The notes: generated from the sequence alone by a model not told the origin. Positions 10,346-22,682 are shown, numbered from the stretch's first letter. The stretch: 64,000 bases of DNA from Metridium senile (GCA_949775045.1 OX459108.1:14035711-14099710), one strand, 5' to 3'. Translations and numbers: made by a program.

Positions 10346-10889
10346 CTGAAGGACAACTTTAATATATGTTATTTAAATATTCAAAATAGGTAATACTATA
10401 CCTTTAATACTCCATTTATAAATAGCACTTTAGTTATAACACGTATCGTTGGTTAAAGTAATTGAATTTGCTAAAAAAATACTGAATATTAAAACTAGTT
10501 ATATTTATATTCAGTTATATTTGATTAAAATTTAAAATTCCAGAGAATTGAGAAGAGGAGAGCACGAAGGTAACAAAATTTCAGAATCTCTCATAAAACG
10601 CACGGCTATATAAACTTTTATTGCAAATGTATTTAGAGATAAAAAAAAGATTTTAGGAAGTTGCTACGTAAGGCGTTCTTTTAGAAATACGCCTTTTATT
10701 TGAATAGGGAAGTTACCGCAACAATTGGCACGGGCTTTTACAAGTACGTTTTCTAGTGATAATTATTATTCATGAAAAGGTGAACAGGGAACGTTCTAGT
10801 TCATATATAGTACCTTCAGGAAAAGAACGCAATAATTAAAATATGTAATCTTTATTACGAAAAGGTATGTTGTGCACAGCAGATGTGTA
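10346..10889. other. Non-coding stretch
   Basis: AT-rich, no gene seen. AGGGAACGTTCTAGTTCAT at about 10787 recurs at about 11537, a short dispersed repeat. Confidence 0.3.
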
Positions 10890-11132
10890 GCATTTACAAT
10901 AATTATAATAACGATCTTATAAGAATATATACAAGGGCAATCAAATATATTATATTATTAATATCTAAAAAGGCATCTTTTAATAAAATTTATTTTAGAA
11001 TGCTGCAGCAGAAGTAGTATTTACAATGATGATAATAACGATCTAATAAGAATATTTACAAGGACAATTAGATATATTATATTATTAAGATATCTAAAAA
11101 GGCATCTTTTAATAACATTTATTTTAGAATAC
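10890..11132. repeat. Duplication of about 115 bp, period about 125
   Basis: Two copies (about 10890-11001 and 11017-11132) share ATAATAACGATCT, AGATATATTATATTATTAA-like sequence and AAAAAGGCATCTTTTAATAA, separated by a short spacer. Confidence 0.85.
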
Positions 11133-11727
11133 ACCCTATGCATAAAGAGCAAGGGACTGGGAACGAGCAACACGAAACACCATGAACAATAAAATATTTC
11201 AATAATATTTTTCCCTTACAAGAAAGAGCATGTCTAAATTAGTAATTGTGTAGAGTTCTGTTGTCAAATATTGAATCACTCTAGAGTTATCAGCATTTAA
11301 AATGTACCAAAAACGCGAAAACGAGGCTCTAAAGGCCCAATTGCAAATGTTAAGCCAAATCTTTGTAAATTCAACAAGCTGTACTTTTGATCAGTTTATG
11401 TTACTACATTTAAATTTTGGAATATCACTTATTTGGATGTGCTCTTTCTAATAAAAGCAATGGTGTCTTCTAATACTGATTAAGTAAGGAATTGCCTTTT
11501 TGCATAGGGTGTATGCTGCAGTGTGTTATTTAACAGGGAACGTTCTAGTTCATAAAGTACCAAAACGTTTCATTATATTAGCAGCATCTCTAGTTTTACC
11601 AGCGAATCACATGGAAATGTTGCCAGAAAATGTGTTATATTCTATGACAGCTGTAAAACTATTTCGTAAACTTGTTTTATGAGTATGACTATCATTAATA
11701 AACCATTCTAGTTATTTAACTGAATAA
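11133..11727. other. Non-coding stretch
   Basis: No supported gene. The 60-codon frame at 11500-11682 has no distinctive features and overlaps the short dispersed repeat AGGGAACGTTCTAG. Confidence 0.3.
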
Positions 11728-11911
11728 ATCATAGTAGGTCGTGCCTATAAACTAGACCATAGCCTAAAGAGGTAATTATCGCTTGGGTAAATAAATGTTC
11801 ATATACACCCATATTTTAAATCATAGTAGATCGTGCCTATAAACTAGACCATAGCCTAAAGAGGTAATTATCGTTTGGGTAAATAAATGTTCATATACAC
11901 CCATATGTTAA
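11728..11911. repeat. Tandem duplication, period 92 bp, two copies
   Basis: ATCATAGTAGGTCGTGCCTA at about 11728 recurs with one change at 11820. Each unit continues through AACTAGACCATAGCCTAAAG to CATATACACCCATAT. The second copy runs into a left-end fragment of the TACACCTATTTC family (11896-11924). Confidence 0.9.
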
Positions 11912-11955
11912 TAATCGTTGTCGCAAAAAAATACCTTAAAAGAACTTTAATTATT

Positions 11956-12252
11956 CACACTTATTTCAAAAATCGTTGTCGCACCTGAAGCTACAGTCCA
12001 CACTCTGAAGCTTGCAAAGGATGTCGGTAATATGAACATAATTTTTTTTTTTTTCACGGTTTTTAAAGAAATATTTATTTCATCATCTAACACTGCAGCA
12101 AATTGATATGTTCATATAACACAAACACGTACAACCAAAATATGCTATGAATACATCGATGACAAGAGAAGAAATACCGACATCCTTTGCAGGCTTCAGC
12201 TAGAGTGTGGAATGTAGCTTTGATTGCGACAACCATTTTTGAAATGGGTGTA
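11956..12252. mobile_element. TACACCTATTTC-family element, copy 4
   Basis: The left end CACACTTATTTCAAAAATCG and right end GAAATGGGTGTA, both internal landmarks present, about 297 bp. The right arm has a 4-bp insertion (CTAG) next to GCAGGCTTCAG. Confidence 0.75.
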
Positions 12253-12279
12253 TTCATCAAAGAATGTGTGATTGTTCAT

Positions 12280-12352
12280 ATTACCAAGTTCCTTTGCAGG
12301 CTTCTGAGTGTGGACTGTAGCTTTCATTTCGACATCGATTTATGAAGTAAAA
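12280..12352. mobile_element. Right-arm fragment of the TACACCTATTTC family
   Basis: CCTTTGCAGGCTTCTGAGTG and GTGGACTGTAGCTTTCATTT followed by GACATCGATTTATGAAGT match the right arm of complete copies but no left arm is paired with it. Confidence 0.6.
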
Positions 12353-12699
12353 GTATATATATTTAGGATAGAGTCATTTGTAGACTTTGTGGTACTTTTA
12401 CTTAACAGCAAAATAGCATTTTTTTAGTTAATAAACAAAACCTCCAAGTTATATAATGAAATAATTCCGAGGGAATAAATAAATATATAGAGTATATATA
12501 GAATATATCATCGACGTGATTGAGGATGATATTTTTATAAAAAAAACTTATGGGAAATACACATATGGTGATAAAAATAATAAATCTGATATGCGAACGT
12601 GACAGCAAAGAGCGCCTGTTTTTACAGGCTACAGCAAACCTAAAAAATAAATTTTAAGCTTAAAAAAATAAGATAAAATAATGAAACATGTAAATGCAA
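12353..12699. other. Non-coding stretch
   Basis: AT-rich with no gene or clear repeat. A 68-codon minus-strand frame lies here but has no supporting features. Confidence 0.3.
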
Positions 12700-13290
12700 A
12701 TTTGAAGACACTACAAACAAAAACAATAATAATATACAAATTTGAGGGCATTACAAACAAAGACACAAATTTAACGCATAAAAAGATTAAGAAAAAAAGA
12801 GACATGTTAATATAAATTTGGCGGCATGTCTACTGCGAGCACAAATTTGACGCATAAAAAAATAAGTTAAAACAGAGTTATTAAAAAGAGAAGCAGGTTA
12901 AATATACAAATTCGACGGCATTTCTACTGCGAGCACAAAACTACCGCATAACTGAAACTAAGATAAATAGAGAGACATGCATGTTAATACAACTTTGACT
13001 ACTGCGAGCACAAAACTAACGCATAAAAAAACTAAGATAAGTAGTGAGACATGTTTACTTTGACTACCACGTGCACAAAACTAACGCATCAAAAAACTAA
13101 GATAAATAGAGAGACATGCATTTTAATACAATTTTGACTACCGCGAGCACAAAACTAACGCATAAAAAAACTAAGATAAGTAGTGAGACATGTTAATACA
13201 ACTTTGACTACCGCGAGGACAAAGCTAACGCATAAAAAAAACAAGATTAATAGAGAGACATATTAACTTTGACGGCATTTCTACCGCGAA
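12700..13290. repeat. Degenerate tandem array, units of about 65-90 bp
   Basis: GAGCACAAAACTAACGCATA-like blocks recur at about 12775, 12851, 12950, 13019, 13086, 13160 and 13228, each followed by a run of A, ACTAAGATAA and GAGACATG. Unit length varies, so it has evolved by unequal exchange with indels. Confidence 0.8.
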
Positions 13291-13784
13291 ACAGAACGTG
13301 ACGGCTTTGCGTTGATCATAATAGTCCTACACTCAAAATACGCTTGAGATGGAAATGAGAACCCATTCATACAAGACTGATCTACTTTTACGAATCATTA
13401 ATCAGCTGCAGCTCGCTTCGTGCCAAATCAATTACATAGGTGAATATTTCACGAGCGGACGGGTTAGGTATTAAAACAAAAGAAATGGCACGTTTAGTGC
13501 AAACTGAGTCGTTTTGTCACCTTAATTAGCAAAATAGATCAAAGTCATATAATAAATGCAATGCACTTAGATGAACGTGCTGAATGCCTTAACACTTCTG
13601 TTAGGTACTAATCACGTTCCTCACATGGCTTATCATTAATTTAAAGGTGCACCTCACATACTCTTCTCAGATATTCACGTTTTTTCTTCGGAGTATTGCA
13701 TAAGAATGATTACCATCTATTTATTCATGCGTTTGTTCGTTCTTTTAATCATTAATTTTCAGGTACACCTCACACAAACGTTTC
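13291..13784. other. Non-coding stretch
   Basis: No gene seen. GGTGCACCTCACA at about 13646 recurs as GGTACACCTCACA at about 13762, a small duplication. Confidence 0.3.
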
Positions 13785-13996
<212 letters not shown>

Positions 13997-14302
13997 AATA
14001 ATTCTTAAAACATAATAACTTCGGCGTTTCCCATACAGTTTACAGTGACTTGGATTTCCATCAACCAAACAAAAATGTGGACATTTCATGCTACAGTGTC
14101 CGTACTGTAAGCCGCTTTACTCAATAATTAGAAATGAGAATGAGAAAATGAAAAAAATCATCATCATAATCATTACTTTTATCTTTTAACAATTCTTAAA
14201 ACATTTCATAATTTCGGCATTTTTTTATACAGTTTATAGGATTTCCATCAACCAAAAAAAAATGTGGACAATTCATGCTACAGTGTCTGTTCTGTAAGCC
14301 TT
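13997..14302. repeat. Duplication of about 115 bp, period about 192 bp
   Basis: Copies at about 13997-14113 and 14189-14302 share AATTCTTAAAACAT, GGATTTCCATCAACCAAA, AATGTGGACA and TGCTACAGTGTC. The spacer includes AGAAATGAGAATGAGAAAAT and an ATC-rich run. Confidence 0.85.
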
Positions 14303-14529
14303 ACTCAATAATTACGTTTGAGCGACTTACCAATGTTGGTGTTTATTGAAATTCAATGGTTTTAAAATCGTCTTATCCTCCCACTCTTTCTTCTAGATCT
14401 GAAGTTTACTGTAAGGAACCGCCAGATCAGTGAACTCATTAATTCTATTTGACATTACTATAGGTAAGGATACCCTTTGTTTGATTTATTTATATAACTA
14501 CTTAAAATCTAAAGTGTTAACCTTGATAA

Positions 14530-15050
14530 GATTATGTGTTCTATTCGCTTCTATTTTGTTCTATTCGATTCCATTCTATACAATTCTATTCCATTCCATG
14601 AATTTCTCTTCCTTTCTCTTCTTTTCTCCCAATTTTCCCCTCAATCGCTTCTTTCTTCTCCTATTCTCTCCTCTTCTCCTTTCTTCTCGACATTCTTGAC
14701 CCATTATTTCATTTCTCTTCTTTTCTCCCCTTCCCTTCTATTCCATTCAGTTCCCTTCCCTTCCCTTCCCTTCTTTCCTCTTCTCTCCTCTTCTCTCCTC
14801 TTCTCTTCTCTTCATTTCTCTTCTCTTCTCAGTCTTCACTTCTCTTCTCTTCTCAACATTCTTGACCCATTATTTTATTTCTCTTCTTTTCTCCCCATTT
14901 ATCCCCTTCTCTTCCCTTCCCTTCTCTTCACTCCTCTTCTTTTCACTTCACTTCTCTTCTCTTCTCGACTGTCTTTATCCATTTTATTCTATTCGGTGTT
15001 CCATTCCATTCATTTCTTTTCTTTTCTATTCTATTATCTCACTATATGTT
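14530..15050. repeat. Polypyrimidine tract (TTCTC/TTCCC degenerate repeat)
   Basis: About 500 bp in which the plus strand is nearly all T and C, built of CTTCT, TTCCC and ATTCC units, with two copies of a CATTCTTGACCCATTATTTC block (about 14691 and 14858). Such tracts can form triplex DNA in principle. The 89-174 codon frames are artefacts of composition. Confidence 0.95.
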
Positions 15051-15062
15051 TTAGATAGCTTA

Positions 15063-15329
15063 AGCCTGGTTTTCACTAGCGACGCAACGCAAGCGCAAGC
15101 ACAAGCATGTGAAAACGACACGTAAATAAGCGCAAGCGCAAACAAACTATTCACTAGTGCCACGCGCATGCAAGCACAAGCGCAAACGCAAGAAAAAAGG
15201 AAATTTTTTGATATCTTGCGCTTGCGCTTGCGTTATCACTGCGTCAAACGGTTTTCACGACGAAATAAGGTCTCTTGCGCTTGCGCTTGTGTTTGCGCTT
15301 GTGCTTGCGTCGCTAGTGAAAACCAGGCT
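15063..15329. mobile_element. Miniature inverted-repeat element with TTA duplication (PIF/Harbinger-like)
   Basis: The terminal inverted repeats begin AGCCTGGTTTTCACTAGCGA and end with its exact reverse complement. TTA lies directly outside both ends (15060-15062 and 15330-15332). A 3-bp TWA duplication is characteristic of PIF/Harbinger transposons. The arms continue as GCAAGCGCAAGC-type hexamer repeats, GC-rich against the surroundings. The centre includes GGTTTTCACGACGAAATAAG. Non-coding; mobilisation would need a transposase in trans. Confidence 0.8.
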
Positions 15330-15332
15330 TTA

Positions 15333-16342
15333 CAGAAGTACAAGTTTCTTCTAGAAGTTTTTGAATTCATGGTTAAGCTTTAATCTAATTTTCCAGTGAC
15401 ATTTATATACACTATTAAAACTATGATCGTGCCTCGGGGTGAATATATGATAAAGAGCTAAATCTTTTTAATTAAAATGAACTGTGCCAAACGTGATCTT
15501 TAACTTTCTATAAATAACAACAGACTAGCGCTCATATCGTACACTATATCAAATGTATTAGGCGTCCTCGGTTAAAGCAAAGTCTTACGGTTTTTCCCCG
15601 ATCGCCGATACGATTTCAATACATTCTTATCGTAAATAAAAACATTGCTTCAATCTGACGAATAAATTAGATGAGATAGATATAGTAGGTAGTTAAGATC
15701 GAATAAGAATGAATGATCATCAAGAATAAGTTACCGAAAAAGAATGATTGATCGGATCAGGTATAATTACCTGAAATATAATAAGCTATGGAAAAAGAAC
15801 AAGTGATCCTATTAGAATGGATGAACAGAATACATTATCAAAATAAAATGCGATAAATCATTGATTGAGTTCGAATGATTACGAATCAACTAATTTTAAA
15901 AATAACTTATAAAATAAAATAACTTATCATAAGATAGAATACATGATAATCCTGAAATAGAACAAATGATCAAAAAGAGCAAATAGAAACATGAAACGAC
16001 GAAACAGTATGTTTATTAATAACAACTATGCCCTATTCAGTTGCAACAGTATTTTCGAATACTGATTCACAGGATAGAAGAAAAAAAATACTTAAGAGCT
16101 TAAGAACAAATGATCAGGATCAAGTGTTCTAAATGACAAATGTCTGTTTATCACTGAAGTTCATGATTTGCTCCCTTATCATTTAAACGTTGCTATGGAG
16201 ACCGTGTATAACATGATAATGTAAGCACGTTTTATTCAAGAGCGTAGAGTATGTTCACAGGAACTATATGATAATGAATTGCTAGTCGTACCGTATGGAC
16301 AAGACTAATGGAAGAATCATGACGATTGATTGTTCTATGGAA
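15333..16342. other. Non-coding stretch with degenerate GATCA-containing repeats
   Basis: From about 15690 to 16130 the sequence repeats blocks such as GAATGATCA, GAACAAGTGATC and AACAAATGATCA, reminiscent in reverse of the 7.4-8.2 kb region. I see no gene. Confidence 0.35.
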
Positions 16343-16555
16343 CAATACACCATTTTCAAAAATCGTTGTAAACTGCTGCAGTTTCACACTCTAGATCCTG
16401 CAAAGGATGTCGGTATTTCTTCGGCGCTTTTTATCGATTTAGGCAAATCATATTTTGGTTGTACGAGTTTGTGCTGTTTGACTGTAACAAATATTTCTTT
16501 AAAAAAAACGTGTAATAGATTAACAATTATGTTCAATTACAGACATCCTTTGCTA
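16343..16555. mobile_element. TACACCTATTTC-family element, copy 5, right arm truncated
   Basis: The left arm (TACACCATTTTCAAAAATCG, then CCTGCAAAGGATGTCGGTAT) is intact; the right arm ends soon after GACATCCTTTGC and has no GAAATAGGTGTA terminus. Confidence 0.65.
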
Positions 16556-16589
16556 TTTTCAGTTATTTTGGGCTTACTGTGTTAACTAT

Positions 16590-16746
16590 GTGACGTCATT
16601 ATAGGAACAGAGTCAATCTCTAGCAGTAGTCAACACACTGTGAAACACTAACGTTTCAATGCAATAAACAGAATATTACAATATTACCAGAATATTCCAC
16701 CTAATACTACACTTATCTCAAGATGCCATTTCTATAATGACGTCAC
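16590..16746. mobile_element. Short element with CRE-containing terminal repeats
   Basis: GTGACGTCATTATAG at 16590-16604 and its exact reverse complement at 16732-16746 bracket about 127 bp of AT-rich sequence. The palindromic TGACGTCA is part of the terminal repeat, so its presence need not mean a promoter. Confidence 0.5.
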
Positions 16747-17784
16747 AACGTACTCTGCACCAGACCTCCAAAAGACACGTACATCGGTCACATAGATTTG
16801 ATCTAGAACTTATTAAAATTCATGGTGATAAAATTGATTATATATAGATGACTTGTTCTTTGTAGGTTATTTAAATTGATGCCTTTGCATGCATAGCAAA
16901 ATATGTTTTTTTATATTTAAATTTTTAGTTCTTTATTGTTATCAGTATGTGATCAGTTTGTAAGCGCTTATAGCACTGAAACAGATAAGCTTAGCGCTTC
17001 ATAAATATCTTTCTAGGTTATTCATATTTATATAAACCTTTGCATGCATAGCAAAATATATCTTTATTCATAAGGCCATATACTACTGTTTTTATATTCA
17101 AATCTTTAGCTTTCGTCGGGAACCGACTGGTCATCAGAAGATTGAGTGGAAAAAAGGAGTATATGGCCTTAAATTACACACAATGCTACTGCAGGACAAT
17201 TTTAACATTTTTCAATATCTTTATTTATTTTCATTGATTTCAATATCTTTATTTTTTTATTTATTTTTTTTTTCGTTTTTCGTTTTTCGTTTTTTATTGT
17301 TATCAGTATGTGATCTCTGCGCGTTAACAACAATCGTACTTGATGCTAAATTCTTAAAAAAAGGATGAGATATATACTAATATGTACACAGACTATACTA
17401 CTGATGAAATAATGACTAACCGGATCCTTTAAACGGTTTTAATTTGACTACCGGAACAATCGCTTTAAATGCTTTTAAGTCACGCACAAAACAAATACTG
17501 TAAAATGACTAACAGTTTTTTACGGTTTTAAAAGTACATTATCTCGGGGATTGCCTTTGTTTTATCATTATATTAACTGAAATTACCAACCTTGAAGGAA
17601 ATGCTACTTTTTTCTTTCTTTTTTTACCTTATTTTCTTCTTCTTTTTTTTTAATCCAGTTTTATTATTTTTTATTATTTTTTTATGCTACTATTTATTTT
17701 TATAAACCAAATTTGTAGTCAGTGACTAGTTTTTAAAGTAATAAGTGAAAAAACCTTTATGTAAATATCCTCTCTACTATTTAA
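16747..17784. other. Non-coding stretch with small duplications and T-rich runs
   Basis: CTTTGCATGCATAGCAAAAT occurs at about 16881 and 17039, and TTATTGTTATCAGTATGTGA at about 16934 and 17294, showing old local duplication. T-rich runs at 17220-17300 and 17600-17700. No gene seen. Confidence 0.4.
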
Positions 17785-18250
17785 ATGAGTTCAGTGTCAG
17801 CATACAATAACTAATTAACTACACAGAAAATTAAACTGTCAAGATTACATCCGCAAATTTATCCTAGTACACGTACACGTTTTGCGCATCGTGAACGGGA
17901 TACTCTAGTTATAAGACATGTAACCATAATTATGTGCACCATATTTAGTCTCCATATACTGCAAGGCTGAGGTCAGTGTCAGTATACATTAATTAATAAA
18001 CTACAGAGAAAATTAAACTGTTAAGATTACATCCGCAAATTTATCCTAGTACACGTACACGTTCTGCGCATCGTGAACGTGATACTCTAGTTTTAAGACA
18101 TATAACCATATGTACACCATATAGTCTCCATATGCTGCAAGGCTGAGGTCAGTATCAGCATATAACAACTAATTAACTACAAAAGATTAAACTGTTAAGA
18201 TTACATCCGCTAACTTATCACTGCTCTAGTATCAGTAAGTAAACGTTATA
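17785..18250. repeat. Tandem array of about 180 bp, three copies
   Basis: TCAGTGTCAG-like starts at about 17790, 17973 and 18149. Units share AAACTGTTAAGATTACATCC, TTTATCCTAGTACACGTACA and GATACTCTAGTT. The third copy is the most diverged. Confidence 0.85.
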
Positions 18251-18448
18251 ATTTGCGCGTCGAAAAAACGAGATAGTCACTCGAACTCTTGATTTAAAGG
18301 AAGATAGGCGTGCCGATAAGATTTAAAGAAACAATTCCACATGTTTTTAATAAAAGTAAAACTGCTATCTTTATCGTTGTTGCAGCAGCGGAACTTGGAT
18401 TTTGGGTTCGCCATAAACGTGATACTCTTGGTTAAGGCAGATGCCATA

Positions 18449-18749
18449 TACACTTTATATTTCAAAAAAGGGTTGACGGGGTGAACGGTGAATGGCGAAC
18501 GGCGATTGCACGACCGAAAGGAATTGTGGTTACGCATACAACATATCCTAGCGGTTTTTTGGATTGCTAAGCATAGTTTCATCAATTTTAAGCTTTCCTT
18601 ACTATATGAGGCTTTGTGCAGTAAATAGGTTTTCTGTCACCAAAAATACATAAGTAATCAATATCAAAGACCCACAATCCTTTTCGGTCGAGCAATCGCC
18701 GTTCGCTATTTACCGTTTATTCCGTCAACCATTTTTGAAATAGGTGTAC
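18449..18749. mobile_element. TACAC-ended palindromic element, third interior type
   Basis: The ends TACACTTTATATTTCAAAAA and GAAATAGGTGTA match the TACACCTATTTC family, but the arms are different: GGGTGAACGGTGAATGGCGA, CGGCGATTGCACGACCGAAA and their counterparts near 18680-18730. A left-arm copy lies at 51324-51395. The 102-codon minus-strand frame at 18277-18585 overlaps the left arm and is not supported. Confidence 0.7.
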
Positions 18750-18917
18750 AATAATATTAGAATGTTGGACGTGCTGCATGTGCTGGACGTGCTGCCCATA
18801 GAAACAAAGAAACATTACGCACGTGTGCTTTTAATTATAAAACATTAAAACTTCCATCGGAAATTCTGCGTTCACCATCAAGGTGTTATACTTACAAACA
18901 CACGTTGACATATACTG

Positions 18918-19163
18918 CGGTGCCCGAACGTGTGGGACAGTGTGAACACTACATTAAGCTCTTTTTATAGTACACAAGATTTGATTTCAATGCATGTTCA
19001 TTCAGGAATTCGACGTTCGTCTTGCATAAGTGTAAACGTGCGGTGCCCGAATGTGTGGGACAGTGTGAACACTACATTAAGCTCTTTTTTATAGTACACA
19101 AGATTTGATTTCCATACATGTTCATTCAGGAAGTCGACGTTCGTTTTGCACAAGAGTAAACGT
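18918..19163. repeat. Tandem duplication, period 123 bp, two copies
   Basis: CGGTGCCCGAACGTGTGGGA at 18918 recurs with one change at 19041, followed in both by CAGTGTGAACACTACATTAA and TAGTACACAAGATTTGATTT. Confidence 0.9.
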
Positions 19164-19460
19164 GATATTTTTGCATTAATAAGAAGAGTTGGTTTACTCG
19201 GACATTCAACTGACGTGACGGACGTGCATAAAAACTACATTAACCACATCTCTATAATGTGAAGGTGCAAACAGCTATTTGCTTTATCATCAAAGTCGAT
19301 GTTCGTTTTGCATAAGAGTAAACGTGCTATTTTTGCATTAATAAGAAGTGTTGGTTTACTCGGACATTCAACTGACGTGACGGACGTGCATAAAAACTAC
19401 ATTAACCATCATCTCTATAATGTAAAGGTGCAAACAGCTATTTGCTTTATCATTAAAGTG
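19135..19460. repeat. Tandem duplication, period about 161 bp, two copies
   Basis: TTCGTTTTGCA at about 19139 and 19300, each followed by AGAGTAAACGTG, TTTTTGCATTAATAAGAAG and CGGACATTCAACTGACGTGA. A 63-codon frame in the second copy is not conserved in the first. Confidence 0.9.
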
Positions 19461-19649
19461 CACGTATCATGTGTGCTATCCGTGATATAAACGTGATATG
19501 CTTTCACTAGCATTGACAAGTGCTTTCATACACGTTCGTACGTGTAAATATAGGCATACGTATCCATGAAACGTGCGGTAACTATTATTTTTTACATTCA
19601 AGCCAGTAAAGGTAGTCCATTAACAACGACTTCCTTTGCAATAGTGTTG

Positions 19650-19992
19650 TGACGCGTGCGTGCGTTTCGTCGAAACTTTCCAGCTTGCGTAACCAGAGTG
19701 CTTCTTGCGTGGATCTGAACGTGTAATTATCGTCCCTTTATTAAATGTTACTTCCTTTATACGTTTCTCATCTGTAAATATCCTTTTCTTTATGCGTTTA
19801 ATCTCGTTTACGTAACGCTATTCAAATTCTCTACACGTTTCGTCGAATCTTTCAAGCTTGCGTAACCGGAATGCTTCTTGCGTGGATCTGAATGTGTATT
19901 TATCGTCCTTTTATTACTTCCTTGAAACGTTTCTGATCTGTAATCTCCTTTTCTTAATATCTCATTTACGTAACGCTATTCAAATTCTTTAC
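19650..19992. repeat. Tandem duplication, period about 175-185 bp, two copies
   Basis: CGTTTCGTCGAA, CAGCTTGCGTAACC/CAAGCTTGCGTAACC, GCTTCTTGCGTGGATCTGAA and TACGTAACGCTATTCAAATT recur in the same order in copies starting at about 19650 and 19835. Confidence 0.9.
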
Positions 19993-21279
19993 ATGCAATA
20001 AGGGTTTTTCAAACGCGCACATGTCGCAAAATACTATAATTTTTTAAGCGTTAAATATCACGTAACTGACTTTTAAATACAGTATAGCGCTTGTAAAGGG
20101 GTACGTACTACCACATTCTAATTACTACCGGTCTGTCATTAATACTATTTATTTTCTCTTTCTATAATTCTAGATTTCCGTAACAAAAAAGTGTACAAAT
20201 CGTACTATTGTAAGGCTACGCGTGTTTATCATTGATATTCCGTGCGTAACGCCGCATATATTATGTAATTTAAAAATAAGAGTGCATACTAAAGACCAAG
20301 CCTGTCTAACCTATATGTACACTACCATTAGTACGTAAATGACAAAATATATGGATCTACTTTATATTATTTGAGTCGCTTATCGTACTTCAATCTACAG
20401 TTTTTATTAGCTATAGTGAGTCGTGATTTCGGATCTGATTTCAATGACAAAATTATATTTTTTCTTGACTTTATTGACACAGCTTAGATTATTGATTCCA
20501 AAAGTACTTATTTGTTTTATTTACATAACGTAAGATTATAGCGAATCAGTGAATCCGCCTTTTCTAAGAACATAATAGGGAAACAGGGTGACTTGTATAT
20601 TGATTATTACTTTTATTTAGAACCCGTTTTCTACAATTTTTGAGTCGTTTCTCCAAGTTAATTCATTTCCTCCTAGCTTACAGGAAAAAAAATTATCTAC
20701 GAACATACAGGTTTCCATAACTTATTTCAGTGAAAATTATTCCCATAGAGCTTAATATTAAGATTGGAAATATAAGCTTTATAACTAAATTAAATACAGT
20801 ACTTATTAAAAAGTATTAGGAATGTTTAGGAGACAAATAGGGCTCTCATTGTTTAAAGTCAGCTGTGGATTTCGAATATGCGCTAAAAAAGGTGGCAGAA
20901 GTAGGATAGTTTTTATTTGAAACGTGTAATAATTTTTCATAAACGCCCTTTGCTAGAGTAGTTTTTTCTCTTTAAATTCAAGTATTTAGTTTCTTAATGT
21001 ATATGGTGAAGCCGAGCCGGACTCACTGGCATATCCGTATTCAAATTAATCTGAAAAGAGACATAATGGCTAGCGTTATGTACTGCTAACATTGTAACTT
21101 TCTAAAAATCTGACAAATGGTTTCTATAATGTGAAAATGTCAGTAGTATTAGGGACTCAGACGCAAATAACTCGCCGGGCTTCCTGTGTCAAGAAAGAGT
21201 AGAACAGGACTGGGGACAGGCCAACTCCTTCTCGTCTTTCCACAGGAACCCCCAAAACGAAAGAGAGTAATTAAAACCA
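19993..21279. other. Non-coding stretch, no repeat seen
   Basis: About 1.3 kb of AT-rich sequence with no supportable coding frame and no obvious inverted or tandem repeat. One of the least structured parts of the window. Confidence 0.4.
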
Positions 21280-22020
21280 AAGTCATCGCCATCTTTTCCC
21301 TACATTTCCAATTTTTTTAAATGACTCATTTGTGTTTTGGACAACAGTTTTGAATAAGGTGTATTTGATTTTAAGCCCAATGTAAAGGGCATCGCCATCT
21401 TTTTCCTACGATTCCCATTTCTCAAATAACCCATCGTTATGGACAACAGTTTTAAATAAGGTGTTTTCTATTTTAAGCCCAATGTAAAGGACATCGCCAT
21501 CTTTTCATACAATTCTTTTTCTCAAATAACACATTTTTTTTGGACAACACTTTTAAATAAGATGTATTCAATTTTAAACCCAATGTAAATGGCATCGCCA
21601 TCTTTTCCCTACTGAATTCCATTTTTTTTAAATGAACAATCGTTATGGACAACAGTAAGGTGTATTTACTTTTAAGCCCAGTGTCATCGCCATCAATTTT
21701 AAAACCAAGAGCATCGCCATTTTTTCCCTACATTTCCTTTTTCTTTAAGTGAGCAATCGTTTTGGACAACACTTTTGAATAAGGTGTTTTCTATTTTAAA
21801 CCCAATGTAAAGGGCATCGCCATCTTTTCCCTATAATACCATTTTTTAAAATGAACAATCGTTATGGACAACAGTAAGGTGTATTCACTTTTAAGCCCAG
21901 TGTCATCGCCATCAATTTTAAAACCAAGGGCATCGCCATCTTTTCCCTACAATTCCTTTTTCAGTTCAAACACTCTTTAAGTGAACAACAGTTTTGAAGA
22001 AGGTGTATTCACTTTAAACC
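21280..22020. repeat. Degenerate tandem array around CATCGCCATC
   Basis: CATCGCCATC with TTTTCCCTAC recurs about nine times (about 21284, 21389, 21490, 21592, 21690, 21710, 21817, 21906, 21930). Intervening blocks are GGACAACAGTTTTGAATAAG, TAAGCCCAATGTAAAG and AATGAACAATCGTTATGG. The usual period is about 100 bp. Confidence 0.85.
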
Positions 22021-22265
22021 CAAGGTCAAAAAACACTTTTATTGAACTCGTGCCCCTCGTTGCACGTGTGCTAGTGTTTTTATTTTTGTGTAGGTTGTAA
22101 TACTACATTTCCTATTTCTTAAAATAAACAATCGTTTTGGACAACAGTTTTGAATTAGGTGTATTCACTTTAAACTCAAGGTCAAAAAAACACTTTTATT
22201 GAACTGACGTGCCGCTCGTTGCACGTGTAATAGTGTTTTTATTTTTGTGTAGGTTGTAATTCTAC
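22021..22265. repeat. Duplication, period about 157 bp, two copies
   Basis: AAGGTCAAAAAACACTTTTA at about 22022 recurs at 22178, followed in both by CTCGTTGCACGTGT and TTTTTATTTTTGTGTAGGTT. Confidence 0.9.
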
Positions 22266-22488
22266 TTGATTCGTCATTTCCATTTTGTTGTAGTTTCATG
22301 CTGTTAGCCTTACATCTCTCAGCAAGACAGAAATAAATGTCTATAATCTCTAGATGTAAACAAAAAACACTATACGGTACTTAAGTGATATACAAATAGA
22401 CCCAAATATCTTGTATCTATAATAAGAATTACTGAGTAATAGTTATTGTTTGCTATCGTTTTAAACTCACTTCATTGATTTTTTTATA

Positions 22489-22679
22489 TACACCTACTTG
22501 CAAGAAAGTTGTCATACGAAAAAAGAACATTTATATTTAGTGTGTTAGGAATAAATTAAAAGTACAAAAGAAAGAGTTCAGCTTCAGTGATCATCTTTTG
22601 TACTTTTAATTAATTAATTCCTACCCACTAAATACAAATGTTCTTTTTTCGTATGACAACGTTCTTGCAAGTAGGTGTA
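22489..22679. mobile_element. TACACCTA-ended palindromic element, second interior type, copy 2
   Basis: Nearly perfect palindrome: TACACCTACTTGCAAGAAAG on the left and CTTGCAAGTAGGTGTA on the right, with GTTGTCATACGAAAAAAGAA and TTAAAAGTACAAAAGA paired across a centre near 22585. The central GTTCAGCTTCAGTGATCATC resembles the centre of 4693-4901 in reverse. Confidence 0.8.
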
Positions 22680-22682
22680 TAC

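Noticed and set aside
14534..15058. 174-codon Ser/Leu/Phe/Pro frame
   Set aside because: Polypyrimidine tract; every frame on this strand is open because stops need purines.
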